Source: Micrococcaceae bacterium UBA6021 (lineage in GTDB: Bacteria > Actinomycetota > Actinomycetes > Actinomycetales > Micrococcaceae). Taken from it: DNA of 11,102 nt. Shown here one piece after another: positions 1 through 6,486 of the stretch. Both the position numbers and the translations under genes were made by a program. Where the stretch lies: positions 1-11,102 of the forward strand of contig DIZT01000172.1 of the NCBI GenBank assembly GCA_002427975.1. Direction: 5' to 3'. The stretch's first letter is position 1. The number at the start of each line of letters is the position of its first letter. The notes below the pieces were generated by a model. The model was not told where the DNA came from, did no database searches, and was given only the letters and a program-made list of their open reading frames with translations.

Positions 1-1299
1 GGACTGCCCGTCAACGGTGACGGCGTCAGCAAGCAAACCCGCCGCAGGGTCATCGCGGCCAGCTTCATCGGCAACTTCGTTGAATGGTTCGACTACGCCG
101 TTTACGGCTACCTGGCCGTCACGATCGCCACTGTCTTCTTTCCTGGGTCAGATCCCCAGACCGGGCTTCTGCTGACTTTCGCCCTGTTTGCGATTTCGTT
201 CCTTGTACGCCCGCTCGGCGGGTTCGTCTGGGGCCATATCGGTGACAAGGTCGGCCGACGGACGGCTCTCTCCCTCTCCATCCTGATCATGTCCGGCGCA
301 ACGTTCTGTATCGCACTGATTCCGGGCCACGACACCATCGGTATCTGGGCTCCGGTCCTGCTCCTGGTTGTCCGGGTCGCGCAGGGCTTCTCCGCCTCCG
401 GTGAATACGCTGGCGCATCGGCCTTCCTGGTCGAGTACGCCCCTGCCAACAAGCGCGGACTGTACGCCGCGGTGGTTCCTGCAAGCACCGCCGCCGGCCT
501 GCTCCTCGGCTCGCTGCTCGCGGGCCTGCTGACCGTCCTGCTCAGCTCCGAGGCAATGCACAGCTGGGGTTGGCGGCTGCCGTTCCTTCTGGCCGCGCCG
601 ATGGGACTGATCGGACGCTACATCCGGACCAAGCTGGAAGACACCCCGGCATTCCGCGAACTGGCAGCGGAGGACGAAGCCGTCAAGGCTCCCGTGTCCA
701 GCCTGTTCCGGAACCACTGGCGGCAGCTGCTGCAGGCCGTTGGAGCAGTGCTGCTCAACGCCGTCGGCTTCTACGTGATTCTCAGTTACATGCCGACCTA
801 CTTGTCCTCGGAGCTGGGCCTGGGCGGCACCGAAGCATTCCTGGCGACAACCATCGCGCTGGTCACCTACATCGGTTTCATCTTCCTGACGGGGATGCTC
901 TCGGACCGTTACGGACGCAAGAAAGTCCTTATCGGCGCATCCGTCAGCTTCATCCTGCTGACCGTGCCCGCGTTCGCGCTGCTGGGGACCGGGAACTTCC
1001 TGGTCATCGTCCTGGTCCAGATCCTCCTGGGCGCGATGCTGACCCTTAACGACGGCACGCTCCCCAGCTTCCTTGCCGAAATGTTCCCGACCCGGGTCCG
1101 CTACAGCGGCTTCGCCGTCAGCTTCAACTTCTCCAACGCGCTCTTTGGGGGCACTGCACCGTTTATGGCCACCCTGCTGATAGCTGTTACCGCCAATGAT
1201 CTGGCTCCGGCCTGGTACCTGGTGGGCGCCGCTGTGATCTCCCTGATCGCCGTCGCCCTCTCCCGCGAAACCTGCAAAGAACCGCTGCGCCACGAATAG
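1..1299 (+). CDS. MHS-family MFS transporter, 5' end cut by window; probable creatine (or related) importer
   Basis: This is a secondary transporter of the major facilitator superfamily, metabolite:H+ symporter (MHS) type, acting in the cytoplasmic membrane. The frame is open from base 1 and 432 residues are visible before the TAG stop. The visible start (GLPVNGDGVSKQTRRRVIAA) leads straight into the family's first helix motif, GNFVEWFDYAVYG, so probably only a few residues are missing. MFS loop signatures are present: GDKVGRR at visible residues 81-87 (loop 2-3) and SDRYGRKK at about 301-308 (loop 8-9). The RVAQGFSASGEY segment is also MHS-like. The gene ends 63 nt before the creatinase on the same strand with no terminator-like hairpin between, so the two are probably co-transcribed. 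That context makes creatine, creatinine or a similar guanidino acid the likely substrate. The family also carries shikimate, ketoglutarate, proline/betaine and other acids, and substrate cannot be read from sequence. Confidence 0.9.
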   Translation, partial: GLPVNGDGVSKQTRRRVIAASFIGNFVEWFDYAVYGYLAVTIATVFFPGSDPQTGLLLTFALFAISFLVRPLGGFVWGHIGDKVGRRTALSLSILIMSGATFCIALIPGHDTIGIWAPVLLLVVRVAQGFSASGEYAGASAFLVEYAPANKRGLYAAVVPASTAAGLLLGSLLAGLLTVLLSSEAMHSWGWRLPFLLAAPMGLIGRYIRTKLEDTPAFRELAAEDEAVKAPVSSLFRNHWRQLLQAVGAVLLNAVGFYVILSYMPTYLSSELGLGGTEAFLATTIALVTYIGFIFLTGMLSDRYGRKKVLIGASVSFILLTVPAFALLGTGNFLVIVLVQILLGAMLTLNDGTLPSFLAEMFPTRVRYSGFAVSFNFSNALFGGTAPFMATLLIAVTANDLAPAWYLVGAAVISLIAVALSRETCKEPLRHE

Positions 1300-1362
1300 C
1301 CTGGCCAGCGCCGAAATCTTCCCATCCCACGCAACCGCACCAAAAGAAAAGGCATCACCATA

Positions 1363-2619
1363 ATGACCACCACAGCATCTGAAAACGCCACCTCCGTCGC
1401 CGAGCTGGAGCGGCTGAAAGTCCTCAACAACGGCCAGAAGGTCTCCCTGACCTTCTCTGACGCGGAGTTCGAGCGGCGGCTGGCCGGTCTTCGCCGGATC
1501 ATGGCCGAGAAGGAACTGGACGCCGTCGTCCTCACCAGCTACCACTCCATCAAGTACTACTCCGACTTCCTCTTCACCTACTTCGGCCGCTCCTACGCCA
1601 TGGTGGTCACCAAGGAAGACACCGTCACCGTGACGGCCAACATCGACGCCGGCATGCCCTGGCGCCGAAGCTACGGCGACAACCTGGTCTACACGGACTG
1701 GCGCCGGGACAACTACATCCACGCCATCCAGGAAGTCCTGCGGACCCGCGGCATCAACCCGCGCCGCATCGGCGTCGAAGACGATTCGCTGCCGCTGGAC
1801 AACCGCAACAAGATCCAAGCCGCCTTCTCCGGCGCAGCGCTCGTGGACGTGGCCCAGGCCGCCATGCGCCAGCGCATGATCAAGTCGGCCGAAGAAATCG
1901 AGGTCATCAAGCACGGTGCCCGGATCGGCGACCTCGGCGGCGAGGCCATCCGCAACGCCATCACGGCCGGCATCACCGAGTACGAGGTCGCCCTGATCGG
2001 CACCGAGGCCATGGTGCACGAGATTGCCCGCACCTTCCCGGACTCCGAAATCCGCGACACCTGGGTGTGGTTCCAGTCCGGCATCAACACCGATGGCGCC
2101 CACAACTGGGCTACCACCCGCAAGATCCAGGAACACGACATCCTGTCCCTGAACTGCTTCCCCATGACCTCCGGCTACTACACGGCGCTGGAGCGCACCC
2201 TGTTCTACGGCGAACCGGATGCACGCTCCCTGGAACTGTGGAACATCAACGTTGAGGTCCACAAGCGCGGACTTGAACTCATCAGGCCCGGCGCGCTCTG
2301 CAAGGACATCGCCGCCGAACTCAACGAGATCTACGTGGGCCACGGGCTGCTGGCCAACCGCACGTTCGGGTACGGCCACTCCTTCGGTGTCCTCAGCCAC
2401 TACTACGGCCGCGAAGCCGGGCTGGAACTCCGTGAGGACATCGACACCGTACTGGAGCCGGGCATGGTGGTCTCCATGGAGCCCATGATTACCGTCCTGG
2501 ATGGCCAGCCGGGCGCAGGCGGCTACCGTGAACACGACATCCTGGTGGTTGGCGAAGACGGGGCTGAGAACATCACCAAGTTCCCGTTCGGTCCGGAACA
2601 CAACATCATCGGAGCCTGA
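1363..2619 (+). CDS. Creatinase (creatine amidinohydrolase, EC 3.5.3.3)
   Basis: It hydrolyses creatine to sarcosine and urea in the cytoplasm. The 418-residue protein has the pita-bread peptidase M24 fold (N-terminal domain about 1-175, catalytic domain about 176-410) but belongs to the creatinase branch rather than the metal-dependent aminopeptidases. From memory of Pseudomonas putida creatinase (about 403 aa), the key residues line up: Phe74 and Arg76 (P. putida F62, R64), His247 in NTDGAHN (H232), Glu277 in ALERTLF (E262), Arg350 in YYGREAG (R335) and Glu373 in SMEPM (E358). The segment at 335-375 appears almost identical. The N-terminus is about 12 residues longer than the Pseudomonas enzyme. 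The ATG at 1363 is preceded by AAAAGG about 10 nt upstream. The gene follows the transporter in probable operon order and ends at a strong hairpin. No creatininase, sarcosine oxidase or urease lies in the window; they may be to the left. Function is a confident family assignment but untested. Confidence 0.95.
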   Translation: MTTTASENATSVAELERLKVLNNGQKVSLTFSDAEFERRLAGLRRIMAEKELDAVVLTSYHSIKYYSDFLFTYFGRSYAMVVTKEDTVTVTANIDAGMPWRRSYGDNLVYTDWRRDNYIHAIQEVLRTRGINPRRIGVEDDSLPLDNRNKIQAAFSGAALVDVAQAAMRQRMIKSAEEIEVIKHGARIGDLGGEAIRNAITAGITEYEVALIGTEAMVHEIARTFPDSEIRDTWVWFQSGINTDGAHNWATTRKIQEHDILSLNCFPMTSGYYTALERTLFYGEPDARSLELWNINVEVHKRGLELIRPGALCKDIAAELNEIYVGHGLLANRTFGYGHSFGVLSHYYGREAGLELREDIDTVLEPGMVVSMEPMITVLDGQPGAGGYREHDILVVGEDGAENITKFPFGPEHNIIGA

Positions 2620-2628
2620 CCCCTCCAC

Positions 2629-2669
2629 GTGGAAAGCGGCGCCGTGTCTAACGCGGCGCCGCTTTCCAC
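2629..2669 (+). terminator. Strong hairpin after creatinase, probable rho-independent-like terminator
   Basis: This is a perfect inverted repeat. The left arm GTGGAAAGCGGCGCCG (2629-2644) and right arm CGGCGCCGCTTTCCAC (2654-2669) are separated by a 9-nt loop, and the stem can extend inward by a G-U and a G-C pair. It begins 10 nt after the creatinase stop codon. There is no T-tract after it, which is common for actinobacterial terminators. It lies just upstream of the iclR start, so it could also shape iclR expression. The left arm overlaps a second palindrome, TCCACGTGGA at 2624-2633. Confidence 0.7.
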
Positions 2670-2695
2670 TGATCTGCGCAATGATAGTGAGCATC

Positions 2696-3526
2696 ATGAC
2701 CACACCAGATTCCAGTGACACCAACGGCAATGACACCAACGGAAAAGGCGACACCAAGGGCGCCTCCGTCATCGTCAACGCCATCGCCGTCCTTCGATCG
2801 TTCACGGCCGACGAACCCTTGCTTGGGGTTACGGAGATCGCCAACCGGATCGGCCTGCACAAAAGCACGGTGTCACGGATCCTGGCAACCTTCGAACAGG
2901 AAAACCTCGTGGAACGCGATGCAGACACACGCCGTTTCCGCCTCGGGCTGGGCCTGATCGCCGTCGCCGGCCCGCTGCTTGCCGAACTGGAGGAGCGGCG
3001 CGTCGCCTATCAAGTCCTGCGCGAACTCACCGAGCTGACAGGTGAAACAAGCGCCCTGATGATGTGGGAGGGCAACGAATCAATCTGCGTGGAGCAGATT
3101 GCCAGCCGTCACCAGATCAAGCACACTACCCCGCTGGGGGCGCGGTACAGCGACGCGTTGAGCTCTTCGGTTCAGGTGTTCCTCGCAACGGAGTCCGAGG
3201 ATCGGGTCCGTTCCCTCCTGCGCAGCGGAGCCATTACCTACCCCGGGTTGGACGAGGCCTCCCTCGAGGACTATCTGCTCCGGCTTAAAGACGACACCAG
3301 CCGAGGATGGGCCGTCAACTACGGCGAATCCTCCCTTGACGAAGTCGGCGTGGCAGCCCCCGTTTACGATCACCGCGGCGACGTGGTGGCAGCAGTCCTC
3401 ATTGCGGCCCCACGGTTCCGCGTCTCCAAGGAGCGACTGCAGGTCCTCGGCGAATCCTGCATGACGGCGGCGGACAAAGTCACCGCCCGGCTGGGCGGCA
3501 ACGCCCCCAGCCGGGGAGATCGTTAG
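2696..3526 (+). CDS. IclR-family transcriptional regulator, probably of the creatine genes
   Basis: A 276-residue DNA-binding regulator. A hydrophilic N-terminal tail (residues 5-22, rich in Asp, Thr, Asn, Gly) precedes the winged helix-turn-helix at about 25-85, whose recognition region is VTEIANRIGLHKSTVSRIL (45-63). The IclR effector-binding domain follows at about 100-265, with family features such as HTTPLGARYSDALSSS and the GWAVNYGESSLDEVGVAAPV segment. An ATG at 2681 is also in frame. I chose 2696 because a weak purine-rich AGTGAG lies 4 nt before it, whereas nothing useful precedes 2681; the choice is uncertain. IclR proteins usually control neighbouring catabolic genes by binding a small acid, so creatine, sarcosine or a related metabolite is an inferred ligand. 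The strong hairpin separating it from creatinase suggests its own promoter. Family assignment is firm; target and ligand are inference. Confidence 0.9.
   Translation: MTTPDSSDTNGNDTNGKGDTKGASVIVNAIAVLRSFTADEPLLGVTEIANRIGLHKSTVSRILATFEQENLVERDADTRRFRLGLGLIAVAGPLLAELEERRVAYQVLRELTELTGETSALMMWEGNESICVEQIASRHQIKHTTPLGARYSDALSSSVQVFLATESEDRVRSLLRSGAITYPGLDEASLEDYLLRLKDDTSRGWAVNYGESSLDEVGVAAPVYDHRGDVVAAVLIAAPRFRVSKERLQVLGESCMTAADKVTARLGGNAPSRGDR
2717..2760 (+). repeat. Three imperfect tandem copies of GACACCAACGG inside the iclR 5' end
   Basis: The units are GACACCAACGG at 2717-2727, the same at 2732-2742, and GACACCAAGGG at 2750-2760, at steps of 15 and 18 nt. Both steps are multiples of three, so the frame is kept. 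They encode the repetitive DTNGNDTNGKGDTKG tail of the regulator. It looks like a small coding expansion in a disordered tail rather than a regulatory element. Confidence 0.7.
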
Positions 3527-3537
3527 GACTCATCGGG

Positions 3538-3557
3538 CCGCAGGGGATCTTCTGCGG
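3538..3557. terminator. Hairpin between convergent iclR and DUF2848 gene, probable bidirectional terminator
   Basis: The arms CCGCAG (3538-3543) and CTGCGG (3552-3557) enclose an 8-nt loop. The stem can gain one G-U pair at its base. It sits in the 31-bp gap between two convergent stop codons and touches the stop codon of the minus-strand gene. There is no clear T-tract on either strand, so the call rests on hairpin and position. Confidence 0.5.
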
Positions 3558-4244
3558 TCAGCCGATGGGTTCCGCCATTTGTTCCACGATGTAGGCCGCT
3601 TCGATCGAGTAGTCCGTGACGGGATCCGTCATCTCCACCTTCCAGCTGCGGGCAAACTGGTCCACGCTGCTGGTCATGGCCACCGTGCCGGAGATCAGTA
3701 CCGTGCCTGGCTGGTTCAGGCCGCGCTCGGAAAGGACCTCCAGCCAGTAATCCGGGGTCAGCAAAGCCCCCAGGGTGCTGTCCTGGATCAGGGTGTCAGC
3801 CTCATCCCCCTCACCGACCCACCCCTTCAGCGTGATCCGGTCCAGGTGTTGGCGCACGTCATCAAGCCGCCAGGCCTTGCGGCCAAGCACGTCAGGGCTG
3901 GCATTCTTACTCCAGGCCACGCCGTGCACTTCGAGGTCGCGGTCCGTGTGGTCGCAGGCCACCGTGAGCAGCACATCGTCCTCGGTGATCACCATCGCCC
4001 ACTCGGCCTCCCCTGAGGTCCTTCCGTGCTGCACCCGGACTTCGGAGGCCTGCTGGGCAAGGTAGGGGGACACCGGATACAGGGCCGGGGTGGTGGTGGG
4101 CCCTGGGACGCCCAGAAGGGCAAGTTCTTCGATGTGGGCCTGCACTTCATCCTGCTCGCGGCCTGCATAGCCGGCGTTCAGAAGGTGGGTGACCTCCACG
4201 TTTCGAGTACTTCCATCGGGGAGTTCGAAGCTCAGCGTTGCCAT
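3558..4244 (-). CDS. DUF2848 family protein of unknown function
   Basis: A 228-residue soluble protein without signal peptide or membrane segment. It resembles the DUF2848 family (Pfam PF11010 from memory), whose members are about this size and have a fumarylacetoacetase-like character. Recognisable blocks are a GREQDEVQAHIEELALLGVP region (28-47), SGEAEW (77-82), the acidic ACDHTDRDLE motif (96-105), SKN (112-114), AWRLDDVRQHLDRITLKGWV (124-143) and ISGTVA (184-189). The conserved Asp, His and Glu residues in these blocks suggest an enzyme binding a metal or a small acid, but no reaction is established. The frame extends 44 codons further upstream, but the ATG at 4244 is the start because GAAGGA lies 9-10 nt before it and the family-like sequence begins there. 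It is transcribed divergently from an MHS transporter across a TGTATACA operator candidate. I infer participation in the same catabolic pathway as that transporter and the nearby carbon-nitrogen hydrolase. Confidence 0.8.
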   Translation of the reverse strand: MATLSFELPDGSTRNVEVTHLLNAGYAGREQDEVQAHIEELALLGVPGPTTTPALYPVSPYLAQQASEVRVQHGRTSGEAEWAMVITEDDVLLTVACDHTDRDLEVHGVAWSKNASPDVLGRKAWRLDDVRQHLDRITLKGWVGEGDEADTLIQDSTLGALLTPDYWLEVLSERGLNQPGTVLISGTVAMTSSVDQFARSWKVEMTDPVTDYSIEAAYIVEQMAEPIG

Positions 4245-4310
4245 GTGAGTCCATCCTTCGTGTGTTGGGACTGGGAAAAATTTACAAACCGGAAACCGTA
4301 AACAGTCGCC

Positions 4311-4320
4311 AATGTACATC
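4311..4320. promoter_or_regulatory. Possible second, degenerate operator half-site
   Basis: AATGTACATC resembles the 4331-4342 palindrome with the central TA removed. The two centres lie 21 bp apart, about two helical turns, on the side facing the DUF2848 gene. This is a weak similarity and the call rests on spacing and context. Confidence 0.3.
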
Positions 4321-4330
4321 CAGTATGCGT

Positions 4331-4342
4331 AATGTATACATT
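4331..4342. promoter_or_regulatory. Palindromic operator candidate for the GntR regulator, between DUF2848 and MHS transporter genes
   Basis: AATGTATACATT is a perfect 12-bp palindrome in the 150-bp divergent region, 52 nt before the transporter start and 86 nt before the DUF2848 start. The AT-rich palindrome stands out in GC-rich DNA. Its core ATGTATACA occurs again at 6460-6468, in front of the GntR gene. GTATAC-centred palindromes are typical of FadR/VanR-type GntR operators (family knowledge). Binding by the local GntR protein is inferred. Confidence 0.6.
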
Positions 4343-4352
4343 TAACGCCAGC

Positions 4353-4366
4353 GTGACAGGCGTCAC
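4353..4366. promoter_or_regulatory. Small inverted repeat in the transporter leader
   Basis: GTGAC-AGGC-GTCAC is a perfect 5-bp inverted repeat between the GntR operator candidate and the transporter ribosome-binding site. It could be a second operator or a minor leader hairpin. A repeat this short can occur by chance. Confidence 0.3.
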
Positions 4367-4394
4367 CCGTAAACATCTCGTGGAGGACAACACC

Positions 4395-5801
4395 ATGGCC
4401 AACGTCCCAGTTCCGGCTTCCGGCGCAGCGCCGCGTTCGGACAAGCCGATCCGCCCGCAGGGCCTATACAAGGCCTTTGCCGCCAGCCTCACCGGCACGG
4501 CGCTCGAGTGGTACGACTTCGCCGTCTACTCGGCCGCAGCCGCCGTCGTATTTCCCATCATCTTCTTCCCGTCATCCGATCCCCTGACCGGCACCATCTT
4601 GGCCTTCTCCACCTATGCGGTGGGCTATGTGTCCCGCCCGGTCGGTGGCATTATCTTCGGCCGCCTCGGCGACCGCATCGGGCGCAAGAAAGTCCTTGTC
4701 GCGACCCTGATGATCATCGGCGTCGCGACCGTCCTGATCGGTGTGCTGCCGGGCTACGCCACCATCGGCGTCGCGGCCCCGATCATCCTGGTGCTGCTCC
4801 GCTTCGCGCAGGGCGTGGGCGTCGGCGGCGAATGGGGCGGGGCCGTCCTGCTCTCCAGCGAGTACGGCGATCCGAACCGCCGCGGTTTCTGGGCGTCCGC
4901 CGCTCAGGTGGGTCCGCCCGCCGGGAACCTGCTGGCCAACGGTGCCTTGGCAGTCCTGACCCTCGCGCTCACGGAGGAACAGTTCCTCAGCTTCGGATGG
5001 CGCATTGCCTTCCTCCTGTCTGCCGTGCTTGTCGGCTTCGGTCTGTGGATCCGGCTCAAGCTCGAGGACACGCCCGTCTTCAAGGCAATCGAAGCACACG
5101 GCCAGCAGCCCGCAGCCCCCGTCCGGGAGGTCTTCAGCAAGGAGCTGCGCCCCCTGATCGCCGCCATCCTATGCCGCGTAGGACCCGACGTCCTCTACGC
5201 CCTGTTCACAGTCTTCACCCTCACCTACGGCATCCAGGTCCTCGGCTACCAGCGGGGCCAGGTGCTCACTGCAGTCCTCATCGGATCCGCGTTCCAGCTG
5301 TTCATGATTCCCCTGGCCGGTGCGATCTCCGACCGCATCAACCGACGGCTGGTCTACGGCGCAGCCGCCGTCGTGGGTGCCGTCTGGACCTTCATTTTCT
5401 TCGGCATCCTGGGCGGTAAGAACGAGCCGATGCTCATCATCGGGATTGTGCTCGGCCTGATGGCCCACTCCTTTATGTACGGCCCGCAGGCGGCCTTCAT
5501 CGTGGAGCAGTTCTCGCCGCGGCTGCGCTCTACCGGCAGCTCACTGGCCTACACCTTCGCCGGAGTGATCGGCGGCGCCATCGCCCCGCTGATGTTCACG
5601 CTGCTGCTGTCCCAGTTCGGCACCTGGATTCCGGTGGCGATCTACGTAGCTGTCGCCGCCGCCGTAACGCTGATCGGGCTGTCCCTGGGCCGAAACTCCA
5701 ACACCACCGAGGATGAGGACTACAAGCTGCTCCTCGAAGGCACCTTCAGCGAACGCCCGGCGGCCGGCATCGGCGGAAACAACGTCAGTGCCAACAACTA
5801 A
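4395..5801 (+). CDS. MHS-family MFS transporter (second), substrate unknown
   Basis: A 468-residue integral membrane symporter of the metabolite:H+ symporter group, in the usual size range. After a hydrophilic tail of about 25 residues, the family motif LTGTALEWYDFAVYS (32-46) marks helix 1. GDRIGRKK (92-99) is the loop 2-3 signature and LLRFAQGVGVGGEWGGAVLL (134-153) the MHS helix 4 region. SDRINRR (312-318) is the loop 8-9 counterpart, with Asn in place of the usual Gly. About twelve hydrophobic segments are visible, and the C-terminal tail is acidic. The in-frame ATG at 4332 is rejected because it lies inside the operator palindrome and has no Shine-Dalgarno; ATG 4395 has GGAGGA 7 nt upstream. 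The gene overlaps the 3' end of the convergent gntR gene by 4 bp. Its promoter carries a TGTATACA site, so control by that regulator is likely. Its substrate is presumably what the DUF2848 protein or the carbon-nitrogen hydrolase acts on (inference). Confidence 0.92.
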   Translation: MANVPVPASGAAPRSDKPIRPQGLYKAFAASLTGTALEWYDFAVYSAAAAVVFPIIFFPSSDPLTGTILAFSTYAVGYVSRPVGGIIFGRLGDRIGRKKVLVATLMIIGVATVLIGVLPGYATIGVAAPIILVLLRFAQGVGVGGEWGGAVLLSSEYGDPNRRGFWASAAQVGPPAGNLLANGALAVLTLALTEEQFLSFGWRIAFLLSAVLVGFGLWIRLKLEDTPVFKAIEAHGQQPAAPVREVFSKELRPLIAAILCRVGPDVLYALFTVFTLTYGIQVLGYQRGQVLTAVLIGSAFQLFMIPLAGAISDRINRRLVYGAAAVVGAVWTFIFFGILGGKNEPMLIIGIVLGLMAHSFMYGPQAAFIVEQFSPRLRSTGSSLAYTFAGVIGGAIAPLMFTLLLSQFGTWIPVAIYVAVAAAVTLIGLSLGRNSNTTEDEDYKLLLEGTFSERPAAGIGGNNVSANN

Positions 5802-6454
5802 CTGCGGAGCAGGATGTCCCGCGTAACAGCCAGATGATGTTCGATCGCCTGCTCCGCCCTCGCGGCGTCGCCGGACACCAGGGCATCCAGGATGCCCTGG
5901 TGTTCGGTACAGACGTCGTGGCGGCGGCCGGAGGTCCCAAACAAGGCAGAGATTCCCACCAGAATCTGGCGGACGTGAAGTTTGCTGTAAGTCCGCGAGA
6001 TCAGCGCATTTCCCGCGGCGTCGATGAGCTGCTGATGGAACAGGGTGTCCAGCCGGATGAACTCCCTGGCGGACTCGGGCTCGAGGGTGTCGGGCAGGGC
6101 CTCCTGAAGGGCCAAGGTCTCCCGCATCTCTGCTGCGGGCACCCTTCCCTCGGCGATGACCAGCCCGGCGGCATGGCGTTCAAGGACGCCGCGGAGCTCC
6201 ATCAGCTCGGAGACCTCCCGGCCGGTGACCAGCGGCACGTAGGCCCCGCGCTGGGGAATCAGCTCCACCAGACCGTCGGCGACCAGCAACAGCAACGCCT
6301 CACGCACAGGGGTGCGGGAGACTCCAATGTCGGCCGCGAGCTCTTGTTCGTTGAGGAAGCTGCCCTGCACCTCCGGGTCGATCAGGACGTTCTCACGCAA
6401 ATACGCGTAGGCCTTTTCCCGGCCTGACGAGGCCGGCCCAGAATTTTTTCGCAT
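5798..6454 (-). CDS. GntR-family regulator (FCD domain, VanR/FadR-like)
   Basis: A 218-residue regulator. The N-terminal winged helix-turn-helix (about 12-75) has the GntR signature NEQELAADIGVSRTPVREALLLL (35-57) and the wing IPQRGAYVP. The C-terminal FCD effector domain (about 80-215) has candidate metal/ligand residues in the usual pattern: Asp136, His140, His185 and His207. Members bind small organic acids and usually repress the neighbouring catabolic operon and themselves. The ATG at 6454 is the only sensible start, since wHTH sequence begins about ten residues in. It has no Shine-Dalgarno, and the TGTATACA palindrome begins 6 nt from it, so the mRNA is probably leaderless and the operator covers the promoter. 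It is divergent from the carbon-nitrogen hydrolase gene (32-bp gap) and convergent with the transporter. I infer control of DUF2848, transporter, hydrolase and itself. Confidence 0.9.
   Translation of the reverse strand: MRKNSGPASSGREKAYAYLRENVLIDPEVQGSFLNEQELAADIGVSRTPVREALLLLVADGLVELIPQRGAYVPLVTGREVSELMELRGVLERHAAGLVIAEGRVPAAEMRETLALQEALPDTLEPESAREFIRLDTLFHQQLIDAAGNALISRTYSKLHVRQILVGISALFGTSGRRHDVCTEHQGILDALVSGDAARAEQAIEHHLAVTRDILLRS
5876..5902 (+). terminator. 27-bp perfect inverted repeat in the 3' coding part of gntR; possible terminator of the convergent transporter mRNA
   Basis: The arms CACCAGGGCATCC (5876-5888) and GGATGCCCTGGTG (5890-5902) flank a single A. RNA would pair 12 bp around a 3-nt loop. 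It lies inside the gntR coding region (codons for HQGILDAL) and 74 nt past the transporter stop codon. There is no intergenic space for a normal terminator between these overlapping convergent genes, so the transporter transcript may end here. A T-tract is absent, so function is inferred. Confidence 0.45.
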
Positions 6455-6468
6455 ACATTATGTATACA
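6453..6468. promoter_or_regulatory. Operator candidate in the gntR / carbon-nitrogen hydrolase divergent promoter
   Basis: The region contains ATACAT-T-ATGTAT (6453-6465), a 13-bp odd palindrome, overlapping the even palindrome TGTATACA (6461-6468). It shares ATGTATACA with the site at 4331-4342. It overlaps the gntR start codon (6452-6454) and lies 18 nt before the hydrolase start at 6487. A bound repressor would block both promoters, which fits autoregulation. Confidence 0.6.
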
Positions 6469-6486
6469 ACAGACTGGAGCAGATCC

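Noticed and set aside
148..2928. 926-codon open frame on the minus strand across transporter, creatinase and iclR
   Set aside because: It is the antisense mirror of three well-recognised plus-strand genes. GC-rich codon use removes stops from this frame, and the translation resembles no family I know.
4245..4376. 44-codon N-terminal extension of the DUF2848 protein
   Set aside because: The extension is Cys/Tyr-rich and unlike the family, it crosses the operator, and a clear ribosome-binding site serves ATG 4244.
4332..4394. Upstream ATG start for the second MHS transporter
   Set aside because: It lies in the operator palindrome, has no ribosome-binding site and adds no family-like sequence; ATG 4395 has GGAGGA at good spacing.
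6460..6486. Upstream ATG start for the carbon-nitrogen hydrolase
   Set aside because: It is part of the palindrome and lacks a ribosome-binding site; MRLAVAQI at 6487 is the usual N-terminus.
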